Shown here piece after piece: positions 22,634 to 30,071 of a stretch of DNA of 39,052 bases (the stretch's first letter is position 1; each line of letters opens with the position of its first letter). The notes beneath the pieces are model-generated. The model had not been told where the DNA came from. It saw only the letters and a list, made by a program, of their open reading frames with translations, and did not search any database. The stretch is from a virus. The DNA is taken from the IMG/VR virus record IMGVR_UViG_3300024520_000204, positions 1 to 39,052 of that record. One strand, written 5' to 3'. A program made the position numbers and the translations under genes.

Positions 22634-24715
22634 TTACGCTCCCACATTTTTGCTCAGACCTCTAAAGTCCAGAGCTTTCACTCCAAACACATAGCGGATC
22701 TTGGTCTCCATACCGTCAACGGCAAAGCCCTCTCTGGTGGAGATCTCAGGACCGCGGCCCTCAAGACGTGCAAGCTCAACCATTTCAATGGCTCCCTTGG
22801 CTGCTGCTTGATACCAAGAGAGTGCAGAGTCAGCATCAAGCCTTGGCTCAACAATAACCTGGAGCTGAGAGCTGAAAGGATTGACATCAGATTCTTTCTC
22901 AGGAGAGACATCTCTGGTTAATTGCTTGGCCTTAACCTCAAGAGATGTTGGAACCATCAAAAGACTTGGTGTCAGATTCAAGATCCCACCATCAAGCTCA
23001 GTTTGCAGGCGCATTTTTGACTGCTGCACACCGAGTGAGGTCACACTCAAGGCAGTACCTGGACCAGTTACCAAGTTGTTATGGTCAGCATGGAAAAGAG
23101 TCTTTCCATCCTCAAGCATTACTGGATTGCCAGTGATGATTGCCCATACCAAGTCACCCTCTTTGATCCTGGCCTTGCGTCCAAGATTGGCAGGGATGCG
23201 AGTGAAAGCGCCAAGGTCATCATTGAGCAATAGCTCCCATGTGAGACCGATGATGCGGCCAAATTTTTCAACCTTGTATTTTTCGGCACTCTCTGAGAGT
23301 GTCCCTTTTTGATATTCCCCATGCTCATTGACTGGCAAGAGACCTGACCCATGACCCAACTGAGTTGAGCTGATGTCTTTAAAGTCCTTGATGTCATTTC
23401 GCTCACTGGTAAAAGGCATGTGAGTCTGAGGTGCCTCTTGATAGGCAGCTCTGATGCTTTTGTTGGAAAGATCCTCAAGCACAAGACCAAAATCTGATGA
23501 GTGATGCAAGGCTCTTTTGCAGAGATCAGATCCATGGAGTCCACGGACATTGACACCCTCTGACTGCAAAAACTCTCTGGCAGAGTCTTGGAGACTGCCA
23601 CCAAGAAAGGCATTGTCACCAGTCTCAAGCTTATTGTTGACTGGATCTTGACGGTGAGCAAGTGCTCTCACACAAGCTGCACGTCTTTTTTCTGTATGCT
23701 CCACACTGACCTCCACTGTGATGCTGTTAGTAGGATTTTTCTTGTTACGTTCGGCCAACATTGTGATGACTTCTTTTCGAGCCGCCTCAATGGTGACATC
23801 ATCATTGATCATTTTTTCTGAGATCTCTCTTTCAAGACCAACAGAGTTGACCAATTTTGTGATCTCAGTGCTGCGAGTTTTTTCTGCAGCAGCAGCCTCA
23901 GATCTCACTTTGTCAGTGTCAAGCTCTGGCTCAACCACTGGCTCAACTTTTGGCTCAACCACTGGCTCCACAATTGGATCAGTATTCCGAGCAGCAGCCA
24001 CAAGCTCAATGGCCTCTGTCTGACAGTCCTCAAAAGTTTTTTCCGAGTCGATCATTTTTCGAGCAATTGTCTCATCAAGGCCAAGATCTGTGACCAGCTT
24101 TTCAATTGCAGCTTTCCTTTGTTCTTTTGTCATTTCTTTCTCCTTTGAAAAGACATCACACTCATAGTGTTGGTTTTTATTTTCCTGGGCAGCACTCCTG
24201 ACCTGTGAGTCTTGATCTGCTGGAATATTAACAAGTGATAACTCCATTGGTGTCCAATCGACTGCACGAAAAGTTGGGATCTCATCTCTCTTTTTTGAGA
24301 CATCCTCAAATTTTTCCACTCGATAACCGACTGAGACATTTTTGATCACACCATCTCTCACATCTTGGACAATGCCTTTGATCTCATCTCTGCTGGAAAA
24401 TTGGACAATAGCTCTGCCCTCTCCTTTTGAGATCCAGGCCTTTCTGACAACACCAATGTTGTCACCAAGTGTGCGGCTCTCATGGTTATTCAAGAGAGGT
24501 GCTCCTAAATTTAAACGCTCAAGATTGACGTGATCTTTTTTCAGGGAAAGCTCCTCAAAATATTCTCCCTCAAAGAAAGAAAACCTTTTAACTTTCTGAC
24601 CTGTTGTCCACACAAGCTCTGCAGTCAGATCATCCTCATTAAAGGTGTCTGACCTAAACTGACCATAAAAATTTTGGTTTTGTGGCAGTTTAAATTTTCT
24701 TTTTTTATTCTTCAA
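22634..24715 (-). CDS. prohead protease - major capsid protein fusion
   Basis: One 693-codon frame carries two normally separate proteins. Residues 1-175 are an HK97-family (U35) prohead protease: the GAPLLNNHESRTLG segment with catalytic His78, the K-N-V-S128-V-G-Y segment, and WTPMELSLVNIPAD with Glu158. Residues about 180-340 are charged, coiled and Pro/Glu/Val-repeat-rich (VEPVVEPKVEPVVEPE), like a scaffold. Residues about 370-693 match the Mu-gpT-like major head protein (NDDLGAFTRIPANLGRKARI, then GKTLFHADHNNLVTGPG). Self-cleavage would release the capsid subunit. The start is TTG 24715 after TAGGAGCACCAA, overlapping the portal stop by 11 bases. Confidence 0.9.
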   Translation of the reverse strand: MKNKKRKFKLPQNQNFYGQFRSDTFNEDDLTAELVWTTGQKVKRFSFFEGEYFEELSLKKDHVNLERLNLGAPLLNNHESRTLGDNIGVVRKAWISKGEGRAIVQFSSRDEIKGIVQDVRDGVIKNVSVGYRVEKFEDVSKKRDEIPTFRAVDWTPMELSLVNIPADQDSQVRSAAQENKNQHYECDVFSKEKEMTKEQRKAAIEKLVTDLGLDETIARKMIDSEKTFEDCQTEAIELVAAARNTDPIVEPVVEPKVEPVVEPELDTDKVRSEAAAAEKTRSTEITKLVNSVGLEREISEKMINDDVTIEAARKEVITMLAERNKKNPTNSITVEVSVEHTEKRRAACVRALAHRQDPVNNKLETGDNAFLGGSLQDSAREFLQSEGVNVRGLHGSDLCKRALHHSSDFGLVLEDLSNKSIRAAYQEAPQTHMPFTSERNDIKDFKDISSTQLGHGSGLLPVNEHGEYQKGTLSESAEKYKVEKFGRIIGLTWELLLNDDLGAFTRIPANLGRKARIKEGDLVWAIITGNPVMLEDGKTLFHADHNNLVTGPGTALSVTSLGVQQSKMRLQTELDGGILNLTPSLLMVPTSLEVKAKQLTRDVSPEKESDVNPFSSQLQVIVEPRLDADSALSWYQAAAKGAIEMVELARLEGRGPEISTREGFAVDGMETKIRYVFGVKALDFRGLSKNVGA

Positions 24716-26117
24716 TTGGTGCTCCTACTTGCAGGCCACCTGCCTGATTGGTTTTCCTGGGATCAGTGTCAAAAATAAACTCATTAGAGTCAATGGAGTC
24801 ATTGTCTTTTTTGATTCTCTCATCAACATCTTTGACATCTTTGCCAAGGGCAGCGATCTCCTCAGTCCTGGATGACAATCCAGCTCTGATTGCTTTGATT
24901 GATGCTCCAAATTCTTTGGCAGGATCAATCATCTCTCTCTTTGGTGAGACATGTGTGAAAGTCATTCCATCAGTTGGGATGCCTCTCAATGATTGCATCA
25001 AAATAAAATCTTGCTCAACTTTTTTGAGAAAGTTTTGGATGATGATTTTCTCTCTCCATGCATCTATATTGCGGCCCATTTCAATCCAGCCCATTCGAGC
25101 GCTTGAAAAATTGACCTCAGAGAGATCTCCAGTGAGTGCCTCATAGGAGACACCAAGACCTGCAGCAACTGACTTGAGTTGCTGTGATGTAAATTCTTTA
25201 TAATTAGTTGGATCAGGGGGATTGGCAAACTCCACATCTTTCCCTGGTGGCAAGTGCTCAATCATTGCTGGTGTCATTCTCTCACCAAGCTCCTCACTTT
25301 CCTCATCATCATTCACACACTCTGCAGAGAGATCTCTGACAAAGGCCACAAAAAGTGCTGAGACTTTTTGCCTCATGAGGACAGCATCCTCAAAGTCAGA
25401 AAAATCTCTCAATCGGATCATTACAGGGGCAAGCCATGGGACTCCTCTGACTTGGCCTGGCCTCTCTTGCCTGAAAAGGTGATAGACCTCCTGAGCAGGA
25501 ATGAGATTGGATGATGATGTGAAGTTGGCCAGGGAGGCGTTGACTCCTCCTGGATGTGTTGAGTGCAAGTGATAACCAATGCGCCGGCCATTAGAGTCAA
25601 ACTCGATCCCCTGTAAGATCAAATTACCTCCCTCCTGGATACCATCCAATTGGGAGTCATTTAAAAAATCACTTTCTAATATTTGATAGCTGATCGGAAA
25701 TTTTGAGTCAGTGATGCGCCTCCTGGCCATAACCTCACCAGACTCAACCACTGCATCCATCAAGATGCCCTGGAGGCCAAAGAGATTGGATCTCTCCTCA
25801 AAATCAAAGAGAGCAGACTCAGTCCACTCTTTCCAGTCTTTCTCATTTTGTTTATTTGGTGTTGGATCATTTTGGATGATGGTCTTGATCCCTTTGCCAA
25901 TCACATTGTTGGTGATCAGCTCCACACCTTTTTTTGCATGTGAGTTATTACGCCTCAGATCCCTGGACCTTTCCCTCAAGATTGGGAGAGCAGGTCTGAT
26001 CTGTGCAGCAGCATCACCACCACCAGGCCGCCAGTGCTTGGTGCGCCGGCCTCTTGATCCACCTTCAAAGCCTCTTTTTTTTGGTTTTTGTTTTGGAAAG
26101 TTTTTCAGCCAACTCAT
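24705..26117 (-). CDS. portal protein (lambda gpB family)
   Basis: ATG 26117 overlaps the gpW stop as TGATG. The 470 aa product has lambda-gpB portal features: an Arg-rich N-terminus (KKRGFEGGSRGRRTKHWRPG), then LPILRERSRDLRRNNSHAKK and G-V-E-L-I-T-N-N-V-I-G-K-G-I near 60-80. The middle reads PAQEVYHLFRQERPGQVRGV, then PWLAPVMIRLRDFSDFEDAV at about 210-250. SYEALTGDLSEVNFSSARMG lies near 350. Twelve copies form the DNA channel at one capsid vertex and dock the terminase. Acidic C-terminus. Confidence 0.94.
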   Translation of the reverse strand: MSWLKNFPKQKPKKRGFEGGSRGRRTKHWRPGGGDAAAQIRPALPILRERSRDLRRNNSHAKKGVELITNNVIGKGIKTIIQNDPTPNKQNEKDWKEWTESALFDFEERSNLFGLQGILMDAVVESGEVMARRRITDSKFPISYQILESDFLNDSQLDGIQEGGNLILQGIEFDSNGRRIGYHLHSTHPGGVNASLANFTSSSNLIPAQEVYHLFRQERPGQVRGVPWLAPVMIRLRDFSDFEDAVLMRQKVSALFVAFVRDLSAECVNDDEESEELGERMTPAMIEHLPPGKDVEFANPPDPTNYKEFTSQQLKSVAAGLGVSYEALTGDLSEVNFSSARMGWIEMGRNIDAWREKIIIQNFLKKVEQDFILMQSLRGIPTDGMTFTHVSPKREMIDPAKEFGASIKAIRAGLSSRTEEIAALGKDVKDVDERIKKDNDSIDSNEFIFDTDPRKTNQAGGLQVGAPIEE

Positions 26118-26356
26118 CAATTGAGATCCTTGTCATGCTCGGCCTCAATCCTGGCACCACCAAAGAGACCTTTCTTTTTGCTGGTGCATTTGGTGAGATC
26201 TTTTTGCATCATTGATTTAATTTTGAGCATCTCATCCAAAGACCTATACTTGATCCGCTTGTCAGAGTATTGGACCTCAAGAGCGCCCTCAGCAATGGCA
26301 TCACATAGCGCTTGATATTGTGCTTGTGAAAAGCCTGAGCTGGATTTTTGCGCCAT
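26117..26356 (-). CDS. gpW-like head-tail connector protein, 79 aa
   Basis: A small protein between the large terminase and portal genes, the position of lambda gpW. The sequence fits the family: S-Q-A-Q-Y-Q-A-L-C-D-A-I-A-E-G-A-L-E-V at residues 10-28, then S-D-K-R-I-K-Y-R-S-L-D-E-M-L and a basic C-terminus (KKKGLFGGARIEAEHD). GpW seals the portal after packaging. ATG 26356 lies six bases after the terminase stop. Confidence 0.88.
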   Translation of the reverse strand: MAQKSSSGFSQAQYQALCDAIAEGALEVQYSDKRIKYRSLDEMLKIKSMMQKDLTKCTSKKKGLFGGARIEAEHDKDLN

Positions 26357-26362
26357 TTATGA

Positions 26363-28273
26363 TCACCAATAGTCTGATTGTGGAGAGCGCTTTTTGCGCT
26401 TTGTTTTCTTGTCCTGCTTTCCATTCTCTTTGGAGTGCAACTTTGGCGCAACTTTTATCTGACCCTCAAGCTTTTGCCATTGTGACTCATTCAGTCGATC
26501 AATCCCAATAATGTGTGAGAGTGCTCTGCCGTAGACATGGAGGTCTAGGATCTCATTTCGCTCCCTGACCTTGATCCACTCGATCACTGCAAAGCCTTTC
26601 TTGTTTTTTGTGATGCGCCTCTCCTCAGCAGTGAGCTGCAGAAAAAAGTCCTGGTCAAATTGTGGAAAGTGGATAAATCCTTTGGGATAGTCCTCAATCA
26701 GATCCTCTGGAGGATCTTTTTGAAGGTCCCCATATAGCTCTGATTTTATCATGTCAGTGGAGACTCCCCAAAGCTTGACTCCCTTTTTTATTCTCTTTCC
26801 ATTTTCCAATTTGACTGAGACTGCTTTGGGAGTCCCAACCATTGTGCTGAGAGATGGCTGACCTTTAATTGGGATCACTTGTCTGCTGGAATATTTTTCA
26901 CAAAAATTATAGACGTGACTGGTCTGAAAGCCTGAGTCAACTCCCACCATCCTGATCCCCATGTCAAAGCCATCAACATGTGAAAAGGTTGAGCTGATAT
27001 AAAGGCCAAGGTCATCCCATGTCTCTTGCTCTGTTGGCTTTCCAGTGATCACCTTGTGCTCAATATCCCAACACTCACGGCCCCTGCCCCAACCTTGGAC
27101 CAAAGCCTCAAGCCTGTCATCCTGGACATCAACAGAGCAAGTGAGAAAGACCACACCTCTTGGCACTGTCCCAATATTGTAAAGCTCACGTCTTGAATAA
27201 AGTTGATCATGCGCTGGCTTTTCTCCTTTCACTTCAAAGGTCTCACCAAGCACGGTGTTGACAAAGGCCTGCAATTTAGTTTGATCACCTTGAGCGTTGA
27301 CCCAATCTTGTGCGATCTCTTTCCAAGAGTACCATCCCAATGGACTATAAAGAGCATTGATGTGAAAGCCTGGGATCTCGCTTTTTGGATTGTGCTTGAT
27401 CCACTTTCCTTTGATCAGCATTTTTGTCTTGTGGTGCTCTGGGATCTCCTCTCCACAATGCTCACAAAAATAGGAGCACTCTGTGACAACTTCCTCACCA
27501 TTGTCATCTTGATTGGTATTGTATTGAATATTTTTCCAATTGAGGATCTGTCTTTTTTTACAGTGAGGACATGGCACATAAAAATATCTTTGGTCACTGG
27601 CATTGAACTCTTTTGCAATTTTGGATCTGCCTTTCACTGTTGGTGTGGAGCAAAGAAAAGCTTTTCTCCTTGAGTAAGTCCTGGACCTGGCCATGACCAA
27701 AGCAATTGGATCTCCCTCATTTTCCACATCATCGGGAAAGCGATCCACCTCATCCAAGAAAAGATATTTGGCAGGCACTGAGCAGAGACCACTTGCAGAG
27801 TTGGCACCAGTTAAAATCAGGGCACCACCATCAAAGTCTTTAAATAGTGCAGTATTTTTTTGATCTTTATTTTTTCCAGCAGAGACTTTATCACTCAAGA
27901 CTGGTGTGCTTTTTAAAAGAGGATCAATCCTCAGCTTTGAGTTTTTTTTAACATCAGGCAGAGCTGGCCAGACAATCATTGTGGTGGCTGGATCATAGTC
28001 TATAATGTAGCCAAGCCAATTGAGTCCCAACTCTGTTGCTCCAATCTGAGCACTCTTTTGCCAGACAACTTTTTTTGCAGGATTCATGTGAGACAAGCAA
28101 TCAGCAATCTCTCTGATGTAGGGAGTCCGATCAGTCCGATAGGGGCCAGGCTCTGATGCAGTTTTTGATGTCAACATCCTAAACTTGTCGGCCCACTGAG
28201 AGACTGTCAGGATCTGCTTTGGCTCAAAGCCTGCTTGGAAAGATTCAAAGAAAAGATTGCCACCATTGATCAT
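26363..28273 (-). CDS. terminase large subunit (lambda gpA / GpA family)
   Basis: The 636 aa product has the GpA plan. The N-terminal ATPase shows a Walker-A-like W-Q-K-S-A-Q-I-G-A-T-E at about 71-81 and Walker B Y-L-F-L-D-E-V-D at about 170-177. A Cys4 zinc knuckle (CPHC at 235-238 and CEHC at 270-273) is followed by a C-terminal nuclease with acidic TCSVDVQDD at about 378-386 and G-V-D-S-G-F. It cuts concatemers and pumps DNA into the prohead. GpA-type terminases normally work at cos sites with a Nu1-like small subunit, which is encoded just upstream. Alternative starts exist because no clear ribosome site is seen at 28273. Confidence 0.95.
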   Translation of the reverse strand: MINGGNLFFESFQAGFEPKQILTVSQWADKFRMLTSKTASEPGPYRTDRTPYIREIADCLSHMNPAKKVVWQKSAQIGATELGLNWLGYIIDYDPATTMIVWPALPDVKKNSKLRIDPLLKSTPVLSDKVSAGKNKDQKNTALFKDFDGGALILTGANSASGLCSVPAKYLFLDEVDRFPDDVENEGDPIALVMARSRTYSRRKAFLCSTPTVKGRSKIAKEFNASDQRYFYVPCPHCKKRQILNWKNIQYNTNQDDNGEEVVTECSYFCEHCGEEIPEHHKTKMLIKGKWIKHNPKSEIPGFHINALYSPLGWYSWKEIAQDWVNAQGDQTKLQAFVNTVLGETFEVKGEKPAHDQLYSRRELYNIGTVPRGVVFLTCSVDVQDDRLEALVQGWGRGRECWDIEHKVITGKPTEQETWDDLGLYISSTFSHVDGFDMGIRMVGVDSGFQTSHVYNFCEKYSSRQVIPIKGQPSLSTMVGTPKAVSVKLENGKRIKKGVKLWGVSTDMIKSELYGDLQKDPPEDLIEDYPKGFIHFPQFDQDFFLQLTAEERRITKNKKGFAVIEWIKVRERNEILDLHVYGRALSHIIGIDRLNESQWQKLEGQIKVAPKLHSKENGKQDKKTKRKKRSPQSDYW

Positions 28274-28322
28274 GATTCAAAGAGCTCATTTACTAGGGGA
28301 AAGCTTAGAAAAATATAGGCCA

Positions 28323-28847
28323 TCACTCCTCACTCTCCTCTTGGCTCTGGAAAAAAGACCAATTGCCTCTTGAAATATTTTCACAAGCTTGGTGGATCTC
28401 AGTCATCAAAATTTTATGGACTTGGTTGATGTCACTCTCTGCTGCAAGCAGTGGTGAGAGCTTGTCTGGTATTGTGAAAAGGGCATCCCTGGTGATCCTG
28501 GCCACATCCTTGGCAGCTCTTTGGACCTCATCAACTTTGCAAAGCTTGCCAACTCTCTCCTCATATTTCAATTGCTCATTTTTGGCTGCAAAGCTTTCCT
28601 TGAAAGCTCTGGCTTTGGAGTAGTCAGCACCTTTGGTCATGGTCTCTGAGTTTTTATTGTTGGTGATTGTGTTTTGAGACCAGAGCTTGTCTGCAGTTTT
28701 ATAATTTATTTTTTTATTTTTGCCCTTGGTGACAATGGCTGCTGTCAACTTATCTTTTTTGATGGCATCCTGGACAGCAGCAAGTGAGACACCACGATGC
28801 CTTGCATACTCTCTGAGTCCCATCAAATTTTTTTTATTTTGCGCCAC
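28323..28847 (-). CDS. terminase small subunit (Nu1-like)
   Basis: I choose GTG 28847 (after GGGGGCAGA), although an in-frame GTG at 28880 exists. The product, 174 aa, begins with a winged/HTH unit, L-R-E-Y-A-R-H-R-G-V-S-L-A-A-V-Q-D-A-I, seen in Nu1-type subunits that bind cos DNA. A basic region (TKGKNKKINYKTADKLW) and a helical oligomerisation part follow (VDEVQRAAKDVARITRDALF). A TTGACA box lies at 28902-28897 on the minus strand, with GACAAT 18 bases further as a weak -10, so a late promoter may be close by. It lies directly before gpA, as in lambda. Confidence 0.82.
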   Translation of the reverse strand: MAQNKKNLMGLREYARHRGVSLAAVQDAIKKDKLTAAIVTKGKNKKINYKTADKLWSQNTITNNKNSETMTKGADYSKARAFKESFAAKNEQLKYEERVGKLCKVDEVQRAAKDVARITRDALFTIPDKLSPLLAAESDINQVHKILMTEIHQACENISRGNWSFFQSQEESEE

Positions 28848-29031
28848 TCTGCCCCCATCATGACCAGTCACAATTGTCACTTATTTGACTGAGTGCTGTC
28901 AATTTTTTGGATTGATTCATTGCAGTCTGCAATTTTTTAAAAAAAATTTATAAAAAAAAATTATTTTTTCTGCAGTCCACCACCAAGTGGATTAGGTGAC
29001 AAGTGTCTAAAATAGTTAAAAAAATGACCAA

Positions 29032-29055
29032 AAGCGGGGGCCGAGCGACCCGCTT
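29032..29055. other. candidate cos site (GC-rich dyad)
   Basis: AAGCGGG (29032-29038) and CCCGCTT (29049-29055) form perfect arms around a GC-rich centre, GGCCGAGCGA, within A/T-rich non-coding DNA just upstream of the terminase genes. In lambda-type phages the cohesive-end site is in this position, and its nicking site is likewise a GC-rich imperfect dyad. A transcription terminator is an alternative (TGTATTTTTA follows on plus). Confidence 0.4.
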
Positions 29056-29184
29056 GTGTATTTTTATAGGAAGGACCCAAATTTTTTGAGCGCCCTTGTG
29101 AAAATTTTTTAAGCTGTTATCATTCCAATAACTATGGATAGCGTCAAACCAATTGAGATCTGCAAAAAAGAAAATCCAATTGAA

Positions 29185-29229
29185 ATGATGCGGCCTGGGA
29201 TGGACATCAAATCCATTAGGCCGCATCAT
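29185..29229. repeat. 12-bp perfect inverted repeat with nested stem
   Basis: ATGATGCGGCCT (29185-29196) and AGGCCGCATCAT (29218-29229) are exact complements. Inside the loop, ATGGA and TCCAT can pair again around CATCAAA. The RNA of either strand would fold into one long hairpin. It lies between the cos candidate and a weak minus-strand promoter-like box (TATATT near 29250), so it may be in the leader of the terminase message. Confidence 0.75.
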
Positions 29230-29717
29230 AAAAATATTACCGCCCCTTAATATAATTTAATTAATGATCAAAGCAAAGCCTTTTTGTCTGCACCTTGAGC
29301 TTGGAATAATCATAGGACAGAGCACACTGATGGAATAGTGAGGGAAGTGACTGCCCTGGATGCACACACACAATGCAATCAGTCCATGGATATTAGAAAG
29401 ACCATTGTAGTAGTAGGCCAGGATGGCTGAGGGGGATGAGTCAGAGTGTCCATGTAAAAGGTCCCACCATAGGGGCCAACCTTTTGAAAGAGTTTTGTTG
29501 TCATAGGCCAGCAACTTAGGGACGGGAAATACCTAATCAATCCGATCACCGTCCAAAGCCCAATCAATTGGATCTCTCAAGATGTCTCTTGTGTGCCCTG
29601 TCTGGTAGGTAGGTGATGGCCTTGCTGTGCACAATTTTCTTTTTTTGATTTTTTTCTGTTGTCTGAAAGGCTTTTCAGTTAAGCTTTTTATAAGTTGTCT
29701 TTCAAGCGACCCAAAGC
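29230..29717. other. non-coding, structure-rich region
   Basis: No frame here has a convincing start, ribosome site or family. Its word use differs from the coding parts: few GATC and more irregular composition. Hairpins are visible: GGTCCC (29460-29465) with GGGGCC (29472-29477, loop ACCATA, one wobble), and GGACGG (29520-29525) with CCGTCC (29549-29554). A CA tract is at 29362-29372. The region ends at a plus-strand terminator, so a plus-strand structured RNA is possible. Confidence 0.5.
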
Positions 29718-29774
29718 ATCCCCTCCCCTTGTCCCGTATAGGCTAGAAAGCAAGAGAGTGAGGGGATTTTTTTT
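29718..29774 (+). terminator. plus-strand intrinsic terminator 1
   Basis: ATCCCCTC (29718-29725) is complementary to GAGGGGAT (29760-29767), followed by a run of eight T (29767-29774). The loop is long (34 bases). No plus-strand protein gene lies upstream for more than 1 kb, so it implies a non-coding transcript. Confidence 0.6.
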
Positions 29775-29778
29775 GATC

Positions 29779-29807
29779 TTGAAAATCTCTTTATTTTTAC
29801 TTATATT
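29779..29807 (+). promoter_or_regulatory. sigma70-type promoter of the candidate small RNA
   Basis: TTGAAA (29779-29784) and TATATT (29802-29807) are separated by 17 bases, 4 of 6 and 5 of 6 matches to consensus. Predicted transcription start is near 29814. It begins only five bases after terminator 1, which would insulate it from upstream reading. Confidence 0.6.
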
Positions 29808-29813
29808 CAAATT

Positions 29814-29878
29814 ACCACAATTTTATTTTAAGGGCCTTGAAGCACGTTGAAGGTTAAACTGCTCAAGGCTTTTTTTTT
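29814..29878 (+). ncRNA. candidate small RNA, about 65 nt
   Basis: Bounded by a good promoter on the left and an intrinsic terminator on the right. GCCTTGA (29834-29840) pairs with TCAAGGC (29863-29869), a bulge and three more pairs extend inward, and nine T follow (29870-29878). The first 20 bases are unpaired and A/U-rich, and the loop contains GTTGAAGGTTAAAC. No start codon with ribosome site is present. Layout (short leader, stem, U-run) is that of a regulatory small RNA; a target cannot be read by eye. Confidence 0.5.
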
Positions 29879-29898
29879 GGCATTGCCATCTCCCTTTT

Positions 29899-29924
29899 AA
29901 AAGGGGCCAGCTTTCACTGGCCCC
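29899..29924 (-). terminator. minus-strand terminator behind the tail Z-like gene
   Basis: GGGGCCAG and CTGGCCCC pair perfectly (29917-29924 with 29903-29910) around a six-base loop, followed on the minus strand by TTTTAAAAGGG. It ends minus-strand transcripts from the right side before the non-coding region. Confidence 0.8.
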
Positions 29925-30051
29925 AAAGTCCTCCAGTCTGACAGATAGGCTGATGAGATCCCATAGGCAGCCAGTCCTCAATCATCTCAATTGACCAATT
30001 GCCTGGAGTGCTTTCTTTTCTCCATGACCTTACTGATTGGGGACCAGTATC
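29914..30051 (-). pseudogene. HTH-like ORF fragment without a start codon
   Basis: A 45-codon open stretch reads DTGPQSVRSWRKESTPGNWS and continues IEMIEDWLPM to a TGA located in the loop of the terminator hairpin. It resembles the recognition helix and tail of small phage HTH regulators (V-R-S-W-R-K...P-G-N-W). A TGA stands immediately before the first codon and there is no ATG, GTG or TTG before residue 23. It may be a decayed regulator, or be translated only from an internal ATG as a 23 aa peptide. Confidence 0.35.
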
Positions 30052-30071
30052 TCAATTGGATTGAAATTATT

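Noticed and set aside
27203-27673. A 156-codon plus-strand frame
   Set aside because: Antisense to the zinc-knuckle part of the large terminase. No ribosome site or family match.
28948-29229. A 93-codon open frame on the minus strand between cos candidate and inverted repeat
   Set aside because: Its first codons lie in the 12-bp inverted repeat, it has no nearby ribosome site, and the translation (many Trp, Phe, His, Asn) does not look like a conserved protein. Better explained as structured non-coding DNA.
29298-29460. Possible hammerhead-type ribozyme core (CTGATGG, GGATGAGTC words)
   Set aside because: The required CUGAUGA and GAAA elements with flanking stems are not present together.
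29257-29567. Two overlapping short minus-strand frames in the non-coding region
   Set aside because: No ribosome site, odd amino-acid content and overlap with hairpins and terminators. No family resemblance.
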